64,000 nucleotides of DNA. Origin: Nitrospira sp. GTDB lineage: Bacteria; Nitrospirota; Nitrospiria; Nitrospirales; Nitrospiraceae. Shown piece by piece: positions 44,117 to 54,104 of the stretch. A model generated the notes under the pieces. It saw only the letters and a program-made list of their open reading frames with translations. It was not told the DNA's origin and did not search any database. Where the stretch lies: assembly GCA_015709715.1 (NCBI GenBank), contig CP054184.1, positions 2,527,001 through 2,591,000 of the forward strand. Reading direction: 5' to 3'. The position numbers were made by a program, and so were the translations under genes. Every line of letters starts with the position of its first letter. Position 1 is the first letter of the stretch.

Positions 44117-45175
44117 ATGATTCGCTGGCGCGGCATCATCGAAGAGTACCGGAAGTTCCTTCCGGTCACCGTTCACACTCCCGTCGTGACCTTGGGCGAG
44201 GGCAATACGCCGTTGATCCGGGCCGCACGACTGGCGAAGAAAATCGCCCCCGGTATCGATCTCTATCTCAAGTACGAGGGGATGAACCCCACCGGGTCTT
44301 TCAAGGATCGCGGCATGACCCTGGCGATCTCGAAGGCCTTGGAGGGCGGTGCTCGAGCGGTGATTTGTGCCTCGACGGGGAACACGTCGGCCTCGGCGGC
44401 GGCCTATGGGGCGCGCGCCGGACTCGCAGTGTACGTCTTGATTCCTGCCGGGAAGATCGCCTTGGGTAAATTGTCGCAGGCGATGATGCACCAGGCGACG
44501 GTCATCCAGGTGGAAGGGAATTTCGATCAAGCGTTGACCATCGTCAAGGAGTTGTCGGCCACCTATCCGGTGGAACTGGTCAATTCGTTGAACCCGTTCC
44601 GCATCGAAGGGCAAAAAACGGCGGCCATGGAGATCTGTGACGATCTGGGCGATGCGCCGACCCTGCATGTACTTCCTGTGGGCAATGCGGGTAATATTAC
44701 CGCCTACTGGAGCGGTTATAAGGAATATCGCGCTGCGAATCAGACGACGCGTGTCCCGCAGATGATGGGGTTCCAGGCTGCGGGAGCGGCCCCGATCGTG
44801 TTGGGGCACGTGGTGGAGGCTCCGCAGACTGTCGCCACCGCCATCCGTATCGGCAATCCGGCCAGCTGGCAATCGGCGTTGACAGCCGTGCGGGAGTCCT
44901 CGGGGGCCATCGATATGGTGACCGACGAAGAGATTCTCCACGCCTATGCGCTGGTGGCAAGCGAAGAAGGAGTGTTTTGCGAGCCGGCGTCCGCAACGTC
45001 GGTGGCCGGTGTCATCAAGATGAGCCAGGCCGGCTTGTTGAAAGAAGGTGTCACAGTCGTCTGCACGTTGACAGGCCATGGTCTAAAAGATGCCGATACG
45101 GCGATCAGCATTTCGCGTCAGCCTAAAACGGTAAAAGCCACCCGCGATGATGTGGCCCGCCTCCTTGATGTGTGA
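44117..45175 (+). CDS. thrC: Threonine synthase
   Basis: Converts O-phosphohomoserine to threonine using PLP. The 352-residue length fits the short bacterial class. PLP lysine Lys63 lies in GSFKDRG; the phosphate-binding [18 protein letters not shown] and the [10 protein letters not shown] segment are intact. It follows hom and precedes the phosphoglycerate-mutase homologue. No thrB is adjacent, although this enzyme needs its product. Confidence 0.95.
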   Translation: MIRWRGIIEEYRKFLPVTVHTPVVTLGEGNTPLIRAARLAKKIAPGIDLYLKYEGMNPTGSFKDRGMTLAISKALEGGARAVICASTGNTSASAAAYGARAGLAVYVLIPAGKIALGKLSQAMMHQATVIQVEGNFDQALTIVKELSATYPVELVNSLNPFRIEGQKTAAMEICDDLGDAPTLHVLPVGNAGNITAYWSGYKEYRAANQTTRVPQMMGFQAAGAAPIVLGHVVEAPQTVATAIRIGNPASWQSALTAVRESSGAIDMVTDEEILHAYALVASEEGVFCEPASATSVAGVIKMSQAGLLKEGVTVVCTLTGHGLKDADTAISISRQPKTVKATRDDVARLLDV

Positions 45176-45193
45176 TTATCTCGAGACCATCGC

Positions 45194-46444
45194 ATGAAAT
45201 ACGTCATTCTCCATGCCGACGGCATGGCTGATATTCCCTGTTCTGAACTCGGCGGAAAAACGCCGCTGGAGGCGGCTGCGACGCCACACCTGGATCGGAT
45301 TGCGCAGAGCGGAGAATTCGGGCTGCTGAGTTTCCCGTTTGATACGGGTCCGGCGGCGAGCGAAGTTACAAGCGTGGCTATCCTAGGATATGATCCCCGG
45401 AAATACTATCCGGGACCTGGTCCGCTGGAAGCCGCCGGATTGGGCGTGACGGTCGGCGAGCAGGATGTGGTCTTTCGCTGCACGATGGTGACGGTGCGGG
45501 GCGAACACACGGCCGGTTCGAAGGATCGCGTTGCCGATATCAAGAAATTAGGGCCGCATGTAGTGATGGACGATGCCACAGCCGGTCTGATTGAGACAGA
45601 GCAGGCGCGTGAGTTATTGGAGGCGGTCAACGAGCAACTCGGTTCGGAATCGATTCAGTTCTATCCCGGCTCGGGCCATCGGCATTTGATGGTGTGGGTC
45701 GGGGGGAAAGCCCGTTCCCTCTGCGTCGATCCGCAGCAATTGGTCGGCGCGTCGATTGCCGATGCGCTGCCCGGCGGCGACGGGGCTGATGTCTTGCGCA
45801 AGATCATGGATGCCTCGCTGTTTATCCTGCGGGGTCATCCGGTCAACGACGAACGGGAACAGGAAGGGTTGAAACCGGCGAATTGTCTGTGGCTCTGGGG
45901 GCAGGGGCGCGCATCCCTCTGGCCGCCGCTTCCGGAGCGGTATGAGGTGACCGGCGCGGTCGTAGCGTTCAGCGATGTCCACCGGGGAGCCGGTGTCTGT
46001 GCTGGGTTGGAGCCGGTGGAACTTCCGAGCCATGACATGACGGAAGCGGAAAAATTTTCGGCCTGCGTCGAGGCGGCAGAGCGAGAGCTGGGGCGGAAGG
46101 ATTTCGTCTATCTTCATGCGGGACTTTCCGATGACGTGCTCCATGCCCCTGATGTGCAGGACAAGGTGCGAGCGATCGAACGGTTCGATGCAGCGGTCGT
46201 GGGGCCGATACTTACGGCCTTGGCCGCCCATCCGTCTTACCGACTTTTGCTGGTCTGTGATCCCGGTTTGGCGAAGGCCAAGGGATCGGACGTTCCGCCG
46301 ATTCTCTACGCCCTGTGCGATAAGGTGGCCCCGGCTCAAGCGGAGGCCGGTAAGCGATTCCATGAACGAGACGCGTCGGCTTCCGGAGCGGGGCCGCGCG
46401 ATGCGACCAAATTGTTGGCGCGCCTGTTTCCTCGCGGAGCCTAA
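45194..46444 (+). CDS. apgM: Archaeal-type phosphoglycerate mutase homologue, proposed homoserine kinase analogue
   Basis: A 416-residue protein of the cofactor-independent, archaeal-type phosphoglycerate mutase group of the alkaline phosphatase superfamily. HADGMADIP supplies the metal-binding Asp9, and [18 protein letters not shown] carries a candidate Ser nucleophile (Ser56). The gene lies between thrC and lysC and no thrB is in the operon. In other bacteria this homologue, in the same place, has been proposed to replace homoserine kinase (a named TIGRFAM, proposed homoserine kinase, describes this). Either that or a second glycolytic mutase is possible; I favour the former from context. 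Confidence 0.87.
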   Translation: MKYVILHADGMADIPCSELGGKTPLEAAATPHLDRIAQSGEFGLLSFPFDTGPAASEVTSVAILGYDPRKYYPGPGPLEAAGLGVTVGEQDVVFRCTMVTVRGEHTAGSKDRVADIKKLGPHVVMDDATAGLIETEQARELLEAVNEQLGSESIQFYPGSGHRHLMVWVGGKARSLCVDPQQLVGASIADALPGGDGADVLRKIMDASLFILRGHPVNDEREQEGLKPANCLWLWGQGRASLWPPLPERYEVTGAVVAFSDVHRGAGVCAGLEPVELPSHDMTEAEKFSACVEAAERELGRKDFVYLHAGLSDDVLHAPDVQDKVRAIERFDAAVVGPILTALAAHPSYRLLLVCDPGLAKAKGSDVPPILYALCDKVAPAQAEAGKRFHERDASASGAGPRDATKLLARLFPRGA

Positions 46445-46449
46445 CGGTC

Positions 46450-47685
46450 GTGGCATTGATCGTTCAGAAATACGGCGGGACCTCCGTCGGAACTATCGAA
46501 CGGATTCACCGGGTGGCCGAGCGGGTTGAGCGGGCCCACAAAGACGGCCATGGTGTGGTAGTTGTGCTGTCGGCGATGAGCGGTGAGACGGATCGGCTCA
46601 TCAAGCTGGCCCATGAGGTCACCGGCACGCCCGACGAGCGTGAAATGGACATGCTGCTCTCGACAGGGGAGCGGGTGACCATTGCGCTGTTGGCCATGGA
46701 CTTGCGTGGGCGCGGAGTGAACGCCCGCTCCTTTACCGGTCGGCAGGTCGGCATCCATACCGACAGCGCCCATACCAAAGCCAGAATTTCCCGCGTGACC
46801 GCCGATCGTATTCGGAATGCGTTGGCGGAAGGTATTGTGCCTGTCGTGGCCGGGTTCCAGGGCATTAATGCCAGTTCGGATGTGACCACCCTGGGGCGCG
46901 GCGGGTCGGATTTGACTGCGGTCGCCCTTGCGGCGGCATTGAAGGCCGATCGATGCATCATTTACACGGATGTGGACGGCGTCTACACGGCCGATCCGAA
47001 TATCGTGCCTGCCGCGCGGCGCCTCGAGAAGATTTCTTATGAAGAGATGCTCGAGATGGCGAGCCTCGGGGCCAAAGTATTACAGAGCCGATCGGTGGAG
47101 TTTGCGGCCAAGTATGCGGTGCCGGTCGAGGTCAATTCGAGTTTCAAGGAAGGAAAGGGAACGCTCGTGACACGTGAAGATGCCGATATGGAAGGGGTCA
47201 TGGTATCCGGGGTCACGGGCGACCGTAATCAGGCCAAGATTACGATTGTCGGCGTGCCGGATCGTCCGGGCATCGCCGCGCGGGTGTTCGGCGCGGTGGC
47301 CGCAGCCAACATCGTGGTCGACATGATCATCCAGAACGTGAGTCAGGCCTCCATGACGGACATCTCGTTCACGGTCCCCAAGCCGGACTTGCGCAAGGCC
47401 GTCGACCTCGTACAGCAGTTGGCGCAGGAAGTTGGTGCTCGGTCGGTGGCGGTCACGGAAGCCATCGCCAAAGTTTCATTGATCGGCGTGGGGATGCGCT
47501 CTCACTCCGGCGTGGCGGCAAAAATGTTCGAGGTGTTGTCCCGCGAAGGCGTCAACATCATGATGATCAGTACGTCGGAGATCAAAATCTCCTGCGTGAT
47601 CGAGGAAAAATATCTGGAGTTGGCGATGCGGACGCTCCATACGGCATTCGGGCTTGATCGGGTGTCGGCTCCTGCGTTGGGCTAG
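46450..47685 (+). CDS. lysC: Aspartate kinase
   Basis: Phosphorylates aspartate, the committed step to lysine, threonine and methionine. The 411-residue enzyme begins [15 protein letters not shown] (the K-F/Y-G-G-T-S signature), has [17 protein letters not shown] and the [14 protein letters not shown] motif, and ends with two ACT domains ([20 protein letters not shown] and [21 protein letters not shown]) for feedback control. It starts 5 bases after apgM, which supports a common message for the pathway. Confidence 0.97.
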   Translation: MALIVQKYGGTSVGTIERIHRVAERVERAHKDGHGVVVVLSAMSGETDRLIKLAHEVTGTPDEREMDMLLSTGERVTIALLAMDLRGRGVNARSFTGRQVGIHTDSAHTKARISRVTADRIRNALAEGIVPVVAGFQGINASSDVTTLGRGGSDLTAVALAAALKADRCIIYTDVDGVYTADPNIVPAARRLEKISYEEMLEMASLGAKVLQSRSVEFAAKYAVPVEVNSSFKEGKGTLVTREDADMEGVMVSGVTGDRNQAKITIVGVPDRPGIAARVFGAVAAANIVVDMIIQNVSQASMTDISFTVPKPDLRKAVDLVQQLAQEVGARSVAVTEAIAKVSLIGVGMRSHSGVAAKMFEVLSREGVNIMMISTSEIKISCVIEEKYLELAMRTLHTAFGLDRVSAPALG

Positions 47686-47727
47686 TCTCGACAGTTCGAC
47701 CGCATCCCTGATACGCTCAGTACACTC

Positions 47728-49368
47728 ATGACCACCCGGCGTACGAAACAACGGCCTCCCAAAGCCGAGCCTGTCACCGTACCGACCTTAACGGCTGCGC
47801 AGACTGCCACGCTCGAAATTTACGACACGACGTTGCGCGACGGTGCTCAGGCGGAAGACGTAAGTTTCTCCGTCGAAGACAAGATCCGTATCGCGCAGCA
47901 ACTGGATGATCTTGGCGTACAGTACATCGAGGGGGGATGGCCGGGCGCCAATCCCAAGGACATCGAATTCTTTCGACAGATCAAAACCCTGCCATTTCGT
48001 CATGCGACGGTGGTCGCGTTCGGCTCGACGCGGAAGGCCAGCAACCCGGTTCGCCAGGACAGAAACCTCCAGGCGTTGCTTGCGTCCGAGATGCAGACCA
48101 TTACGCTGTTCGGCAAGAGCTGGTCGTTTCAGGTAACGGATGCACTGAACATCTCGCTCGCCAAGAATCTGGAATTGATTGAGGACTCCATTCATTATTT
48201 GCGTTCGAAGGGGCGCCGCGTTTTCTATGACGCCGAGCATTTCTTCGACGGCTATAAGGCCAACCCGGAGTACGCCCTGCAGACCATACGGCGAGCCATC
48301 GCCGGTGGAGCCGAGCGCGTGGTCCTGTGCGATACCAACGGCGGCACCATGCCGTGGGAAATTCGCGAAATCTGTCGCGTGGTCAAGCAGGAGTGCCCGG
48401 TGCCGCTGGGGATTCACGCACACAATGACAGCGAAATGGCCGTCGCCAATTCGCTTGTGGCGGTCGAATCCGGCATCCTGCAGGTCCAAGGAACGATCAA
48501 CGGCATCGGCGAACGCTGCGGGAACGCCAACCTGTGTTCGATCATCCCCAACTTGCAACTGAAGATGCAGCGTCCTGCGCTGGGGAAAAATCTTACGCGT
48601 CTCAAGGATGTCTCGGGGTTTGTCACGGAAATCGCCAATTTGATGCCCAACAAGCACCAGCCGTACGTGGGGGATGCGGCGTTCGCACACAAGGGTGGGG
48701 TGCATATCCATGCGGTGTTGAAGAACGCCGCCACCTATGAGCACATCGACCCGGAAGAAGTCGGGAACCGCCGAAGAATTCTCGTTTCGGATTATGCGGG
48801 ACGGAGCGGACTGCTCCAAAAGGTGGAGGCCTACGGTATTTCCCTGGACAAGAATCACGCGAAGCTTCAGGAGCTGGTTGAAACGCTGAAGGAGCGAGAA
48901 AGTCAGGGCTATCAGTTCGAAGGCGCGGAAGGCTCGTTCGAACTGTTGATGCGCAAGGCGATGGGTCATCATCGTCCGTCGTTTGAGTTGCTGGGCTTTC
49001 GGGTCATCGTGGAGAAGAAGCAGGAACAGGGGCTGTTGTTGTCGGAAGCGACCGTGATGGTGAAGGTGGGTCATGTCGTGGAACACACAGCCGCCGTCGG
49101 GACCGGCCCTGTGAACGCACTCGACCATGCGCTGCGAAAGGCGTTGGAAAAGTTTTATCCGCAACTTCGCGAGGTGAAGCTGCTGGATTACAAGGTGCGG
49201 GTGTTGTCTGCCAGCGAAGGGACAGAATCCAAGGTGCGGGTCCTGATCGAATCGGGTGATCATAAAGAGAAATGGGGAACAGTCGGCGTGTCGGAGAACA
49301 TTATGGAGGCCAGCTGGCAGGCCTTGGCTGACAGTATTGAGTATAAATTGTTGCTCGCGGATCGGTAG
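47728..49368 (+). CDS. cimA: Citramalate synthase
   Basis: Condenses pyruvate and acetyl-CoA to (R)-citramalate, an alternative start for isoleucine that bypasses threonine deaminase. The 546-residue protein has the DRE-TIM start IYDTTLRDGAQAEDVSF, the GVQYIEGGWPGANPKD pattern specific to CimA as against IPMS, a HAHNDSEMAVANS metal site and a C-terminal LeuA-type regulatory domain (about residues 430-545). It follows lysC by 42 bases and is the last gene of the operon. Confidence 0.93.
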   Translation: MTTRRTKQRPPKAEPVTVPTLTAAQTATLEIYDTTLRDGAQAEDVSFSVEDKIRIAQQLDDLGVQYIEGGWPGANPKDIEFFRQIKTLPFRHATVVAFGSTRKASNPVRQDRNLQALLASEMQTITLFGKSWSFQVTDALNISLAKNLELIEDSIHYLRSKGRRVFYDAEHFFDGYKANPEYALQTIRRAIAGGAERVVLCDTNGGTMPWEIREICRVVKQECPVPLGIHAHNDSEMAVANSLVAVESGILQVQGTINGIGERCGNANLCSIIPNLQLKMQRPALGKNLTRLKDVSGFVTEIANLMPNKHQPYVGDAAFAHKGGVHIHAVLKNAATYEHIDPEEVGNRRRILVSDYAGRSGLLQKVEAYGISLDKNHAKLQELVETLKERESQGYQFEGAEGSFELLMRKAMGHHRPSFELLGFRVIVEKKQEQGLLLSEATVMVKVGHVVEHTAAVGTGPVNALDHALRKALEKFYPQLREVKLLDYKVRVLSASEGTESKVRVLIESGDHKEKWGTVGVSENIMEASWQALADSIEYKLLLADR

Positions 49369-49398
49369 GTCTCGACCCCCGAGAGGTGCACATAGTCC

Positions 49399-49427
49399 TT
49401 GACAGGGCAGGTAACCTCACGTAACTT
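49399..49427 (+). promoter_or_regulatory. Promoter of ihfA-merR
   Basis: Consensus TTGACA, 17-base spacer, TAACTT, giving a leader of about 75 bases before the IHF gene. Confidence 0.5.
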
Positions 49428-49509
49428 ATGGGAAAATTCTTTTCTTGGACGCTCGACACCAAGAAAGACTTCCTAAGGAACGACTCTAGTGGACGGCGGG
49501 GGGAGAGGC

Positions 49510-49785
49510 ATGAGAAAGGCGGATATTGCGAACGAAATCTTCAAACAGGTTGGCGTGTCCAAGAACGATGCGGCTGATATCGTCGAGCTCGTACTCAACC
49601 TGCTGAAGGAAGTGTTGCAGAAAGGCGATGCGGTCAAGATCGCCGGATTTGGAAATTTCGTGGTTCGGAGCAAAGGAGCCCGCAAGGGACGGAACCCCCG
49701 CACGGGTGAAGAGATCGGGATCACTCCTCGTCGAGTGGTGACCTTTCGGCCCAGTCAGGTCTTTAAGAAGTACGTCAATTCCTAG
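49510..49785 (+). CDS. ihfA: Integration host factor alpha-like / HU family protein
   Basis: Predicted 91-residue DNA-bending protein. RKADIANEIFKQVGVSKNDAADIVELV and the tip VVRSKGARKGRNPRTGEEIGI, with RRVVTFRPSQVFKKYV at the end, are closest to IHF alpha. The ATG at 49510 has GGGGAGAGG upstream and is preferred to a GTG at 49489. The next gene is a MerR regulator, an ihfA-merR-tRNA-Pro order also seen in many proteobacteria. Confidence 0.9.
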   Translation: MRKADIANEIFKQVGVSKNDAADIVELVLNLLKEVLQKGDAVKIAGFGNFVVRSKGARKGRNPRTGEEIGITPRRVVTFRPSQVFKKYVNS

Positions 49786-49826
49786 TTGCCACCTTGCCAC
49801 GAGTCACCGCAGCATGAGGACCGGTC

Positions 49827-50177
49827 ATGGGGAATGATCCCAGACTGGGAAGTAAGGTTTTTTATAAGATCGGAGAAGTCAGCAAGATTGCCAAATTGCC
49901 CGCGTATGTCCTGCGGTTTTGGGAGTCGGAGTTCAGTTTCTTAAAACCACGGAAGAGTCGCGGGAATCAGCGACTGTATGTGCAACGAGATGTGGAGACG
50001 GTGCTGGAGATCAAGCGGATGCTCTATGATGAGGGGCATACGCTGGCCGGAGTGAAACGGTACTGGGCCCGTCGAGGCCGGGTCAACCAGAAGCGCGGTT
50101 CACGGAAAGAGCTGGCGCAACGCGTTAGGGGAGATCTCCAGGCGATCATTCGGTTGATCGACTCATATCCGTCTTGA
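49827..50177 (+). CDS. MerR family transcriptional regulator
   Basis: A 116-residue protein that is almost only the MerR DNA-binding domain: [27 protein letters not shown] (helix-turn-helix), then [36 protein letters not shown], with a short charged C-terminal helix. No effector-binding domain or Cys cluster is present, so it does not sense metal in the usual way. It stands 41 bases after ihfA and 62 bases before tRNA-Pro. Targets unknown. Confidence 0.92.
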   Translation: MGNDPRLGSKVFYKIGEVSKIAKLPAYVLRFWESEFSFLKPRKSRGNQRLYVQRDVETVLEIKRMLYDEGHTLAGVKRYWARRGRVNQKRGSRKELAQRVRGDLQAIIRLIDSYPS

Positions 50178-50239
50178 ACCGTTCCAGTGATGCGGGCGGC
50201 TGCGTCCTCACCACGCAGGTACATCGATGTCGTGTATGT

Positions 50240-50316
50240 CGGGGCGTAGCGCAGCCTGGTAGCGCACTCGCTTGGGGTGCGAGTGGTCGTGGGTTCAAAT
50301 CCCGCCGCCCCGACCA
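50240..50316 (+). tRNA. tRNA-Pro (anticodon GGG)
   Basis: A 77-base cloverleaf ending in encoded CCA. The acceptor stem pairs CGGGGCG with CGCCCCG, the anticodon stem CTCGC/GCGAG encloses TTGGGGT with anticodon GGG, and the T arm is GTGGG-TTCAAAT-CCCGC. It decodes CCC and CCU. Confidence 0.96.
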
Positions 50317-50415
50317 TCGACATGATGAGGTTCCGCAATCGGTTCCGTCCTCCCTCCCTCAGCCCTACCCCGCCGAAGTCCCGTTCTCACAATGTTCTCG
50401 AGAGGAGAAGCGATT

Positions 50416-51231
50416 GTGGCACGTCCGCGCATCCTGGTGACCAACGATGACGGTATCACCTCCCCGGGCCTCCATGCGGTGGCAGGCGCGCTTCGTGCGC
50501 TCGGGGATGTGTGGGTAGTGGCACCTGATCGTGAGCGAACGGCGGTGGGGCATGCCGTGACCCTGCATAAACCGCTTCGGATTACCAAGCTCGCCCCGCG
50601 CGTCTTTGCGGTGAACGGGACGCCTGTGGACTGCGTCAACTTGGCGTTGGTCAAGGTTTTGCCGGCGTCGCCTGCCCTGATCGTGTCCGGCATCAACCGC
50701 GGTGTCAACCTTGGGGATGACGTCATGTACTCAGGCACCGTGTCGGCTGCGCTGGAGGGAGCAATCTTGGGCGTCCCTTCCATGGCCGTTTCACAGGAAG
50801 GCGACGAGACCTTTCGCTTCGAGGTGGGGGCTCTCTATGCGGCACGGGTAGCCCAAGAAGTTCTTACGGAGGGATTGCCGCCGGAAACCATTCTCAATGT
50901 GAATATTCCGAACCGGTCACTGGGGATGATCAAGGGGGTCAAGATCACGTGCCTGAGTCGGCGTCGATTTGAAAATCCCATCGTGGAAAAAGTCGACCCT
51001 AGAGGACGTACATATTATTGGATCGCCGGAACCCGCCAATCATGGGGTCGCCGGGAGAATGCCGACCATGAGGCCTTGGCGCGGCGGATGGTGTCGGTCA
51101 CGCCGATTCATCTCGACACGACGCATTACGGCGTGCTGGATCGCTTCAAACGGTGGGAATCGGCCCTGTCGCGGCCGCCTGTGCGTCGCCGGGCCACCAC
51201 TCGAAAGGTGCGAAAGAGAGGACGCGCATGA
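50416..51231 (+). CDS. surE: 5'/3'-nucleotidase SurE
   Basis: Metal-dependent survival-protein nucleotidase. From the GTG at 50416 (AGAGGAG 8 bases upstream) the 271-residue protein reads RPRILVTNDDGITSPG with the acidic metal pair Asp11-Asp12, then PDRERTAVGHAVTLHKPLRI, NGTPVDC and SGINRGVNLGDDVMYSGTVSAA. An ATG at 50392 is in frame but has no ribosome site. An Arg-rich C-terminal tail (VRRRATTRKVRKRG) extends beyond the family's usual end. It overlaps the DedA gene by 4 bases. Confidence 0.95.
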   Translation: MARPRILVTNDDGITSPGLHAVAGALRALGDVWVVAPDRERTAVGHAVTLHKPLRITKLAPRVFAVNGTPVDCVNLALVKVLPASPALIVSGINRGVNLGDDVMYSGTVSAALEGAILGVPSMAVSQEGDETFRFEVGALYAARVAQEVLTEGLPPETILNVNIPNRSLGMIKGVKITCLSRRRFENPIVEKVDPRGRTYYWIAGTRQSWGRRENADHEALARRMVSVTPIHLDTTHYGVLDRFKRWESALSRPPVRRRATTRKVRKRGRA

Positions 51232-51863
51232 CCGGCCTCATCGAATGGCTGATCGAGCAACTCGGCCGATTCGTCATCGCGACGATTTCGGCCTTTGGTT
51301 ACACCGGCATTGCCATTACCATGGCGATTGAGAGTGCCTGCATTCCACTGCCCAGCGAAATCATCATGCCCTTCTCCGGCTACTTGGTGTCGACCGGCCA
51401 ATTCTCGATGGTCGGAGTGACGCTGGCCGGGGCGATCGGCAACGTGTTGGGGTCACTGGTGGCCTATTATGTCGGCGTGTGGGGGGGGCGTCCCTTCGTG
51501 GAGCGCTACGGCCGGTATTTCCTGATCTCTCAGCATGATTTGGAAATGGCCGATCGGTGGTTTACGAAACATGGAGACGCGGCGGTGCTGGTCAGTCGCC
51601 TCCTGCCGGTCGTGCGAACCTTCATCTCGCTGCCGGCAGGAATCGCTCGGATGAATGTGACGAAGTTCGTAGTCTTTTCCTTCATCGGTGCCGTGCCCTG
51701 GTGTTATGCACTCGCCTACGTGGGGCTCAAAATGGGTGAGCACTGGAATCAGTTGCGGGAATACTTTCATCACGCCGATCTGGCGATCGGACTGGTCCTG
51801 GCTGCCGGGCTTGGGTACTTCCTATGGTCGCACTGGCCGAGGCGCCGAACCTCCATGGAGTAA
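51228..51863 (+). CDS. DedA family membrane protein
   Basis: A 211-residue integral membrane protein with about five helices and the DedA/SNARE-associated signature: ESACIPLPSEIIMPFSG, the YYVGVWGGRPFVERYG segment, FTKHGDAAVLVSRLLPVVRTF and AGIARMNVTKFVVFSFIGAVPW. Members of the family handle lipid carriers such as undecaprenyl phosphate. The ATG at 51228 has AGAGAGGA upstream and overlaps the surE stop by 4 bases. cysS follows 9 bases later. Confidence 0.93.
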   Translation: MTGLIEWLIEQLGRFVIATISAFGYTGIAITMAIESACIPLPSEIIMPFSGYLVSTGQFSMVGVTLAGAIGNVLGSLVAYYVGVWGGRPFVERYGRYFLISQHDLEMADRWFTKHGDAAVLVSRLLPVVRTFISLPAGIARMNVTKFVVFSFIGAVPWCYALAYVGLKMGEHWNQLREYFHHADLAIGLVLAAGLGYFLWSHWPRRRTSME

Positions 51864-51872
51864 CCGTTCATC

Positions 51873-53333
51873 ATGTTGCGTCTCTACAATACGTTGACTG
51901 GAAACAAGGACCAATTTGAACCTCTGGTGCCCGGAAGAGTGCGCATGTACGTTTGTGGCGTCACGGTCTATGATTACTGTCATCTGGGGCATGCCCGAAG
52001 CGCCCTCGTGTTCGATGTCCTCCGACGATTTTTGGAATATGCCGGGTATGCCGTCGAATTCGCGAAGAACTTCACTGATGTGGATGACAAGATCATCAAG
52101 CGGGCCAACGAGCAGGGGGTCAGCTGCGACCGGATCACGGCCACCTATATCGACGCGTACTATGAGGATATGGGCAAGCTTGGCGTGCGCCGGGCCACGG
52201 TGGAGCCGCGAGCAACCGAACACATCGGCGACATTGTCGCCCTGGTCGACCGCTTGGTATCGAAGGGCCTGGCCTATCGGGTCGATGGGGACGTGTATTT
52301 CCAGGTCGATCGTTATCCGATGTATGGTCGACTGTCCAAACGCAAACTGGAGGATTTGCAAGCGGGGGCACGAGTGGATGTGGATGAACGCAAACGGCAT
52401 CCGATGGATTTTGCACTCTGGAAGGGCAGCAAACCCGGGGAGCCGGCTTGGGACAGTCCCTGGGGGCCGGGACGGCCAGGCTGGCACATCGAATGCTCGG
52501 CCATGGCTATGCGGCATCTCGGTGACACATTCGATATCCATGGCGGCGGCATGGATTTGATTTTTCCGCACCATGAAAATGAGATTGCCCAGTCGTGCGG
52601 AGCCACAGGAAAAGAGTTCGCACGTTATTGGGTTCACAATGGATTCGTGCAGACCAATCAGGAAAAGATGTCTAAGTCGTTGGGGAATTTCTTCACGATT
52701 CGCGACATCCTCAAGCAATCCGAATGGCCTGAGGCAATTACCGGCGAAATACTGCGGTACTTCCTCCTCTCCACGCATTACCGGAGTCCGCTGGAATTTT
52801 CGGATCAAAGTCTGCGGGAAGCCAAGTCTGCCTTGAATGGATTCTACGACCTGTTCGAGCGGCTGAAGGAGTCGACTCCGGCCCAAGGGGCTGCCGATAA
52901 CCAGCTGCAGAAAGAAATCGTGCGGTTGCGACAGGAGTTCGTGGAGGCGATGGAAGATGATCTGAACACCCCTGCGGCGGTGGCGGCTCTCCAGAAGCTG
53001 CGTGGGGAGGCGAACAGGTGCCTTGAGGCGGGGGTGGGAGAAGAGGCGCGATCGGCGGTCCGCCAAGAGTTTTGCAAGCTAGGTGATGTGTTGGGGCTGT
53101 TGCAGATGCCCAACTGGCAATTTAAGAGTCAGGTTCCGCAAACGCCGGATGGACAGGGTGCGGAAGGGCACATGACCCTGTCGGACGAAGACATTGCAGC
53201 GCAAATCGCGGCGCGGATCGAGGCCAAGAAAGCGAAAGACTATGGCCGCGCCGATCGGATCAGGGCGGAATTGGCGTCCTTCGGCATCACGATCGAGGAT
53301 CGGCCTGATGGCACGAGTCGATGGAAACGATAA
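51873..53333 (+). CDS. cysS: Cysteinyl-tRNA synthetase
   Basis: Charges tRNA-Cys. The 486-residue class I synthetase has the zinc-binding Cys28, the HIGH-like HLGH (37-40), FAKNFTDVDDKIIKRA, the substrate loop GRPGWHIECSAMA and the KMSKS loop EKMSKSLGN near residue 264, then the helical tRNA-binding end. The length is normal. Its 3' end overlaps rlmB by 26 bases. Confidence 0.98.
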   Translation: MLRLYNTLTGNKDQFEPLVPGRVRMYVCGVTVYDYCHLGHARSALVFDVLRRFLEYAGYAVEFAKNFTDVDDKIIKRANEQGVSCDRITATYIDAYYEDMGKLGVRRATVEPRATEHIGDIVALVDRLVSKGLAYRVDGDVYFQVDRYPMYGRLSKRKLEDLQAGARVDVDERKRHPMDFALWKGSKPGEPAWDSPWGPGRPGWHIECSAMAMRHLGDTFDIHGGGMDLIFPHHENEIAQSCGATGKEFARYWVHNGFVQTNQEKMSKSLGNFFTIRDILKQSEWPEAITGEILRYFLLSTHYRSPLEFSDQSLREAKSALNGFYDLFERLKESTPAQGAADNQLQKEIVRLRQEFVEAMEDDLNTPAAVAALQKLRGEANRCLEAGVGEEARSAVRQEFCKLGDVLGLLQMPNWQFKSQVPQTPDGQGAEGHMTLSDEDIAAQIAARIEAKKAKDYGRADRIRAELASFGITIEDRPDGTSRWKR

Positions 53334-54090
53334 CGGCCCGGAATTGATCTACGGCCTCCATGCCGTTCGGGAAGCGTTGAGAGCAGGCGGCAGGCCTCTG
53401 CAGCGGCTGCTGGTGTTGGGGACCGATCGGCAATTCCGGGACATTGTCCAGCTCGCGAGGGAGAAGCGGGTGCCCGTGCATCTTGAGCCACGGTCGGCGT
53501 TCGATCGTTTGGTGCCTGCCGGCCGCCATCAAGGGGTTGTCGGAGTGGCGGCGGCCAAGGCCTATGCGGAGCCGGGTGCCATTCTGGAACGAGCGAAAGC
53601 GGAGGGGCAGGTGCCGCTTCTGGTTTTGCTGGATGGCGTCGAAGATCCGCACAATCTCGGCGCGATCCTGCGTACGGCTGAAGCTTCTGGTGCTCAGGGC
53701 CTGTTCATTCCCGAGCGACGGGCCGTCGGTCTGACCAGTGTCGTTGCAAAGGCTTCAGCCGGTGCGGTCGATTACATTCCGGTGGGGCGCGTGACCAACT
53801 TGACCCGCTTGATCGAGCGGTTGCAAGCCGAGGGCCTGTGGGTCTATGCCTTAGCCGCCGAAGCCCCCAAGCTTTACACGATGTTGGACCTCCGTGGGCC
53901 GGTTGCGCTGGTGTTGGGGGGGGAAGGGCAGGGGGTACGCCCGTCAGTGTTGAACGCCTGCGACGATGCCGCTCGCATTCCCATGATGGGGCACGTCGGT
54001 TCGCTGAACGTCTCGGCAGCGACGGCGGTCATTCTGTATGAAGCCCTGCGTCAGCGACGAGAGAACCAGCCTGGGGGGGAGCGAGCCTGA
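53308..54090 (+). CDS. rlmB: 23S rRNA / tRNA 2'-O-methyltransferase, SpoU family
   Basis: SPOUT methyltransferase of about 260 residues, closest to RlmB (2'-O-methyl G2251 of 23S rRNA). An N-terminal L30-like domain (ELIYGLHAVREAL, VHLEPRSAFDRLVP, RHQGVVGVAA) is followed by the knotted domain with motif 1 DGVEDPHNLGAILRTAE, motif 2 LVLGGEGQG and motif 3 MMGHVGSLNVSAATAVILYE. The ATG at 53308 lies inside the end of cysS. Convergent with the LuxR-type regulator gene. Confidence 0.93.
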   Translation: MARVDGNDNGPELIYGLHAVREALRAGGRPLQRLLVLGTDRQFRDIVQLAREKRVPVHLEPRSAFDRLVPAGRHQGVVGVAAAKAYAEPGAILERAKAEGQVPLLVLLDGVEDPHNLGAILRTAEASGAQGLFIPERRAVGLTSVVAKASAGAVDYIPVGRVTNLTRLIERLQAEGLWVYALAAEAPKLYTMLDLRGPVALVLGGEGQGVRPSVLNACDDAARIPMMGHVGSLNVSAATAVILYEALRQRRENQPGGERA

Positions 54091-54104
54091 GTTCGAAAGG
54101 GAGG

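Noticed and set aside
47788-49263. Long minus-strand open frame of 491 codons opposite cimA
   Set aside because: It is the antisense shadow of a well-conserved gene in GC-rich DNA; the translated sequence is Arg/His/Gln-rich with no family character. Similar shadows lie opposite nusA, infB, mutS, ugd and pilX.
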